A DNA stretch of 6,669 nucleotides, taken from Thermoanaerobaculales bacterium. GTDB lineage: Bacteria > Acidobacteriota > Thermoanaerobaculia > Thermoanaerobaculales > Sulfomarinibacteraceae. Below, one piece after another: positions 6,151-6,669 of the stretch; position 1 is the stretch's first letter, and each line of letters starts with the position of its first letter. The position numbers were made by a program, and so were the translations under genes. The stretch lies in contig JALOKS010000148.1 in NCBI GenBank assembly GCA_025456385.1, forward strand, positions 1 through 6,669, read 5' to 3'. Below the pieces are notes generated by a model. That model saw only the letters and a program-made list of their open reading frames with translations, was not told the origin of the DNA and did no database searches.

Positions 6151-6169
6151 AGGCTTCTGAATTTGAACA
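6141..6169 (-). promoter_or_regulatory. Candidate sigma-70-like promoter for the anti-sigma/lipoprotein unit
   Basis: On the minus strand TAGAAT (6146-6141) matches the -10 consensus at five of six positions. Upstream, TGTTCA (6169-6164) has a 17-base spacing but only three matches to TTGACA; TTCAAA (6167-6162) has four matches with a short 15-base spacing. It is the most A+T-rich spot in the leader. Transcription from here would give a long 5' untranslated region of about 200 bases before the ATG at 5934. Confidence 0.35.
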
Positions 6170-6207
6170 TCCCGAACAGTGGGCCCGGCACGAATTTTCC
6201 GCCGCCA

Positions 6208-6669
6208 CTACGTGGACAGCCTTCGGCCGGTCACGACCTGGAAGCCGCGCACGTCCAGGTCCTTGCCCGTGACCGTGCTGCGATCCGAGGAGGTGCCGAG
6301 AGCCAGCTTCCACTGGTACAGACCCGAAAAGTACTCGCTCAGTCTGGTGGTCAGCTCGTCGAAGGCCCCGCTCAGCTCGTAGCGGATCGCGTCCTCCTCG
6401 CTGTCCCAGACCGTCACCGACAGCACGCGGGCCTGCACCCGGACGCTCTCGACCAGGAACACCGCCCGGCAGCCTCTGGTCGCCATCAGCGCCGGCTTGA
6501 CCTCCCGGTCGTAACGGGCCTTGAGCTCGGCGAAGCGCCCGGGCTCGATCCTGGCTGCGACGATGCGGACGTAGAAGCTCTGCGGCCCGGTGGCGTCCAC
6601 CACCTCGCCCACCGCCGCGACCTCCACCGGGTAGGCCTCGACGTCGGGGTCGTGGAGAGGGCGGGGCGT
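6208..6669 (-). CDS. ABM-like (antibiotic biosynthesis monooxygenase fold) domain protein, 5'-truncated by window edge
   Basis: There are 153 visible residues ending at TAG (6208-6210). The frame is open to the right edge, so the true start may lie outside; a GTG at 6627 is the first possible in-window start but has no convincing ribosome-binding site and would cut into what looks like continuous protein. The core, from SFYVRIVAARIEPGRFAE through the helix ELKARYDREVKPALMAT, the strands CRAVFLVES and RVLSVTVWDSEEDAIRYELS, and a final helix, has the strand-helix-strand-strand-helix order of the ABM dimeric ferredoxin-like fold. That fold is found in small monooxygenases, heme-degrading enzymes and many uncharacterised proteins. 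The residues before it (HDPDVEAYPVEVAAVGEVVD) look like the end of another domain, so this is probably a fusion. A tail of about 30 residues follows the ABM core. No function is assigned. It lies on the same strand as the anti-sigma gene but 273 bases away. Confidence 0.7.
   Translation of the reverse strand, partial: TPRPLHDPDVEAYPVEVAAVGEVVDATGPQSFYVRIVAARIEPGRFAELKARYDREVKPALMATRGCRAVFLVESVRVQARVLSVTVWDSEEDAIRYELSGAFDELTTRLSEYFSGLYQWKLALGTSSDRSTVTGKDLDVRGFQVVTGRRLST

Larger units (their letters stand above)
5935..6207. other. Intergenic region upstream of the anti-sigma/lipoprotein unit
   Basis: This 273-base stretch lies between the stop of the ABM-like gene and the start of the anti-sigma gene. 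I see no credible gene: the plus-strand frames crossing it show no family motifs and overlap real minus-strand genes. The half near the anti-sigma start is very GC-rich. The half near 6120-6200 is more A+T-rich and holds the candidate promoter and the symmetric element listed separately. No convincing terminator for the ABM-like gene is visible, so some read-through into the anti-sigma unit is possible. Confidence 0.6.

Overview
The window is very GC-rich (roughly 70% by eye) and carries bacterial genes packed on both strands. The organism is probably a Gram-negative-type bacterium with lipoproteins and exported enzymes. A sulfatase-fold/TPR fusion, an exported M3 peptidase and a stand-alone MetH reactivation-domain protein together recall Acidobacteriota or similar soil and sediment lineages, but this placement is a low-confidence inference. 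No rRNA, tRNA, CRISPR array, transposase or integrase was found.

Layout. (1) 1-2135, minus strand: a large exported or lipid-anchored protein with an alkaline-phosphatase/sulfatase-superfamily domain followed by a TPR array, cut by the left edge. (2) 2136-2180: a 45-base divergent intergenic region. It holds a good Shine-Dalgarno for the minus gene and a TATGAT box so close to the plus-strand start that a leaderless transcript is plausible. (3) 2181-2918, plus strand: a MetH reactivation-domain-like protein with a four-cysteine tail. (4) 2919-3127: a non-coding stretch with an A+T-rich heptamer repeat (6 copies), a pyrimidine octamer repeat (7 copies, G-quadruplex-prone on the minus strand) and a perfect 9-bp hairpin just before the next gene. 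(5) 3128-5011, plus strand: an exported M3-family oligoendopeptidase F-like metallopeptidase, followed by a strong intrinsic terminator (5034-5060). (6) 5060-5934, minus strand: a two-gene unit in which an RsbW/SpoIIAB-type ATPase/anti-sigma protein is translationally coupled by a GTGA overlap to a small lipoprotein of unknown function. (7) 5935-6207: a 273-base leader with a candidate promoter and a short symmetric element. (8) 6208-6669, minus strand: the C-terminal part of a protein with an ABM-like (antibiotic biosynthesis monooxygenase) ferredoxin-like domain, cut by the right edge.

The genes do not form one obvious pathway. The only clear co-expressed pair is the anti-sigma-type kinase and the lipoprotein. 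No fully new system is evident. The best leads are the Thr-for-Cys/Ser substitution at the nucleophile position of the sulfatase-fold protein, the Cys-rich tail of the MetH-reactivation protein, the paired tandem repeats with G4 potential, and the anti-sigma/lipoprotein pair. Several very long open frames opposite the real genes are GC-bias shadows and were rejected.
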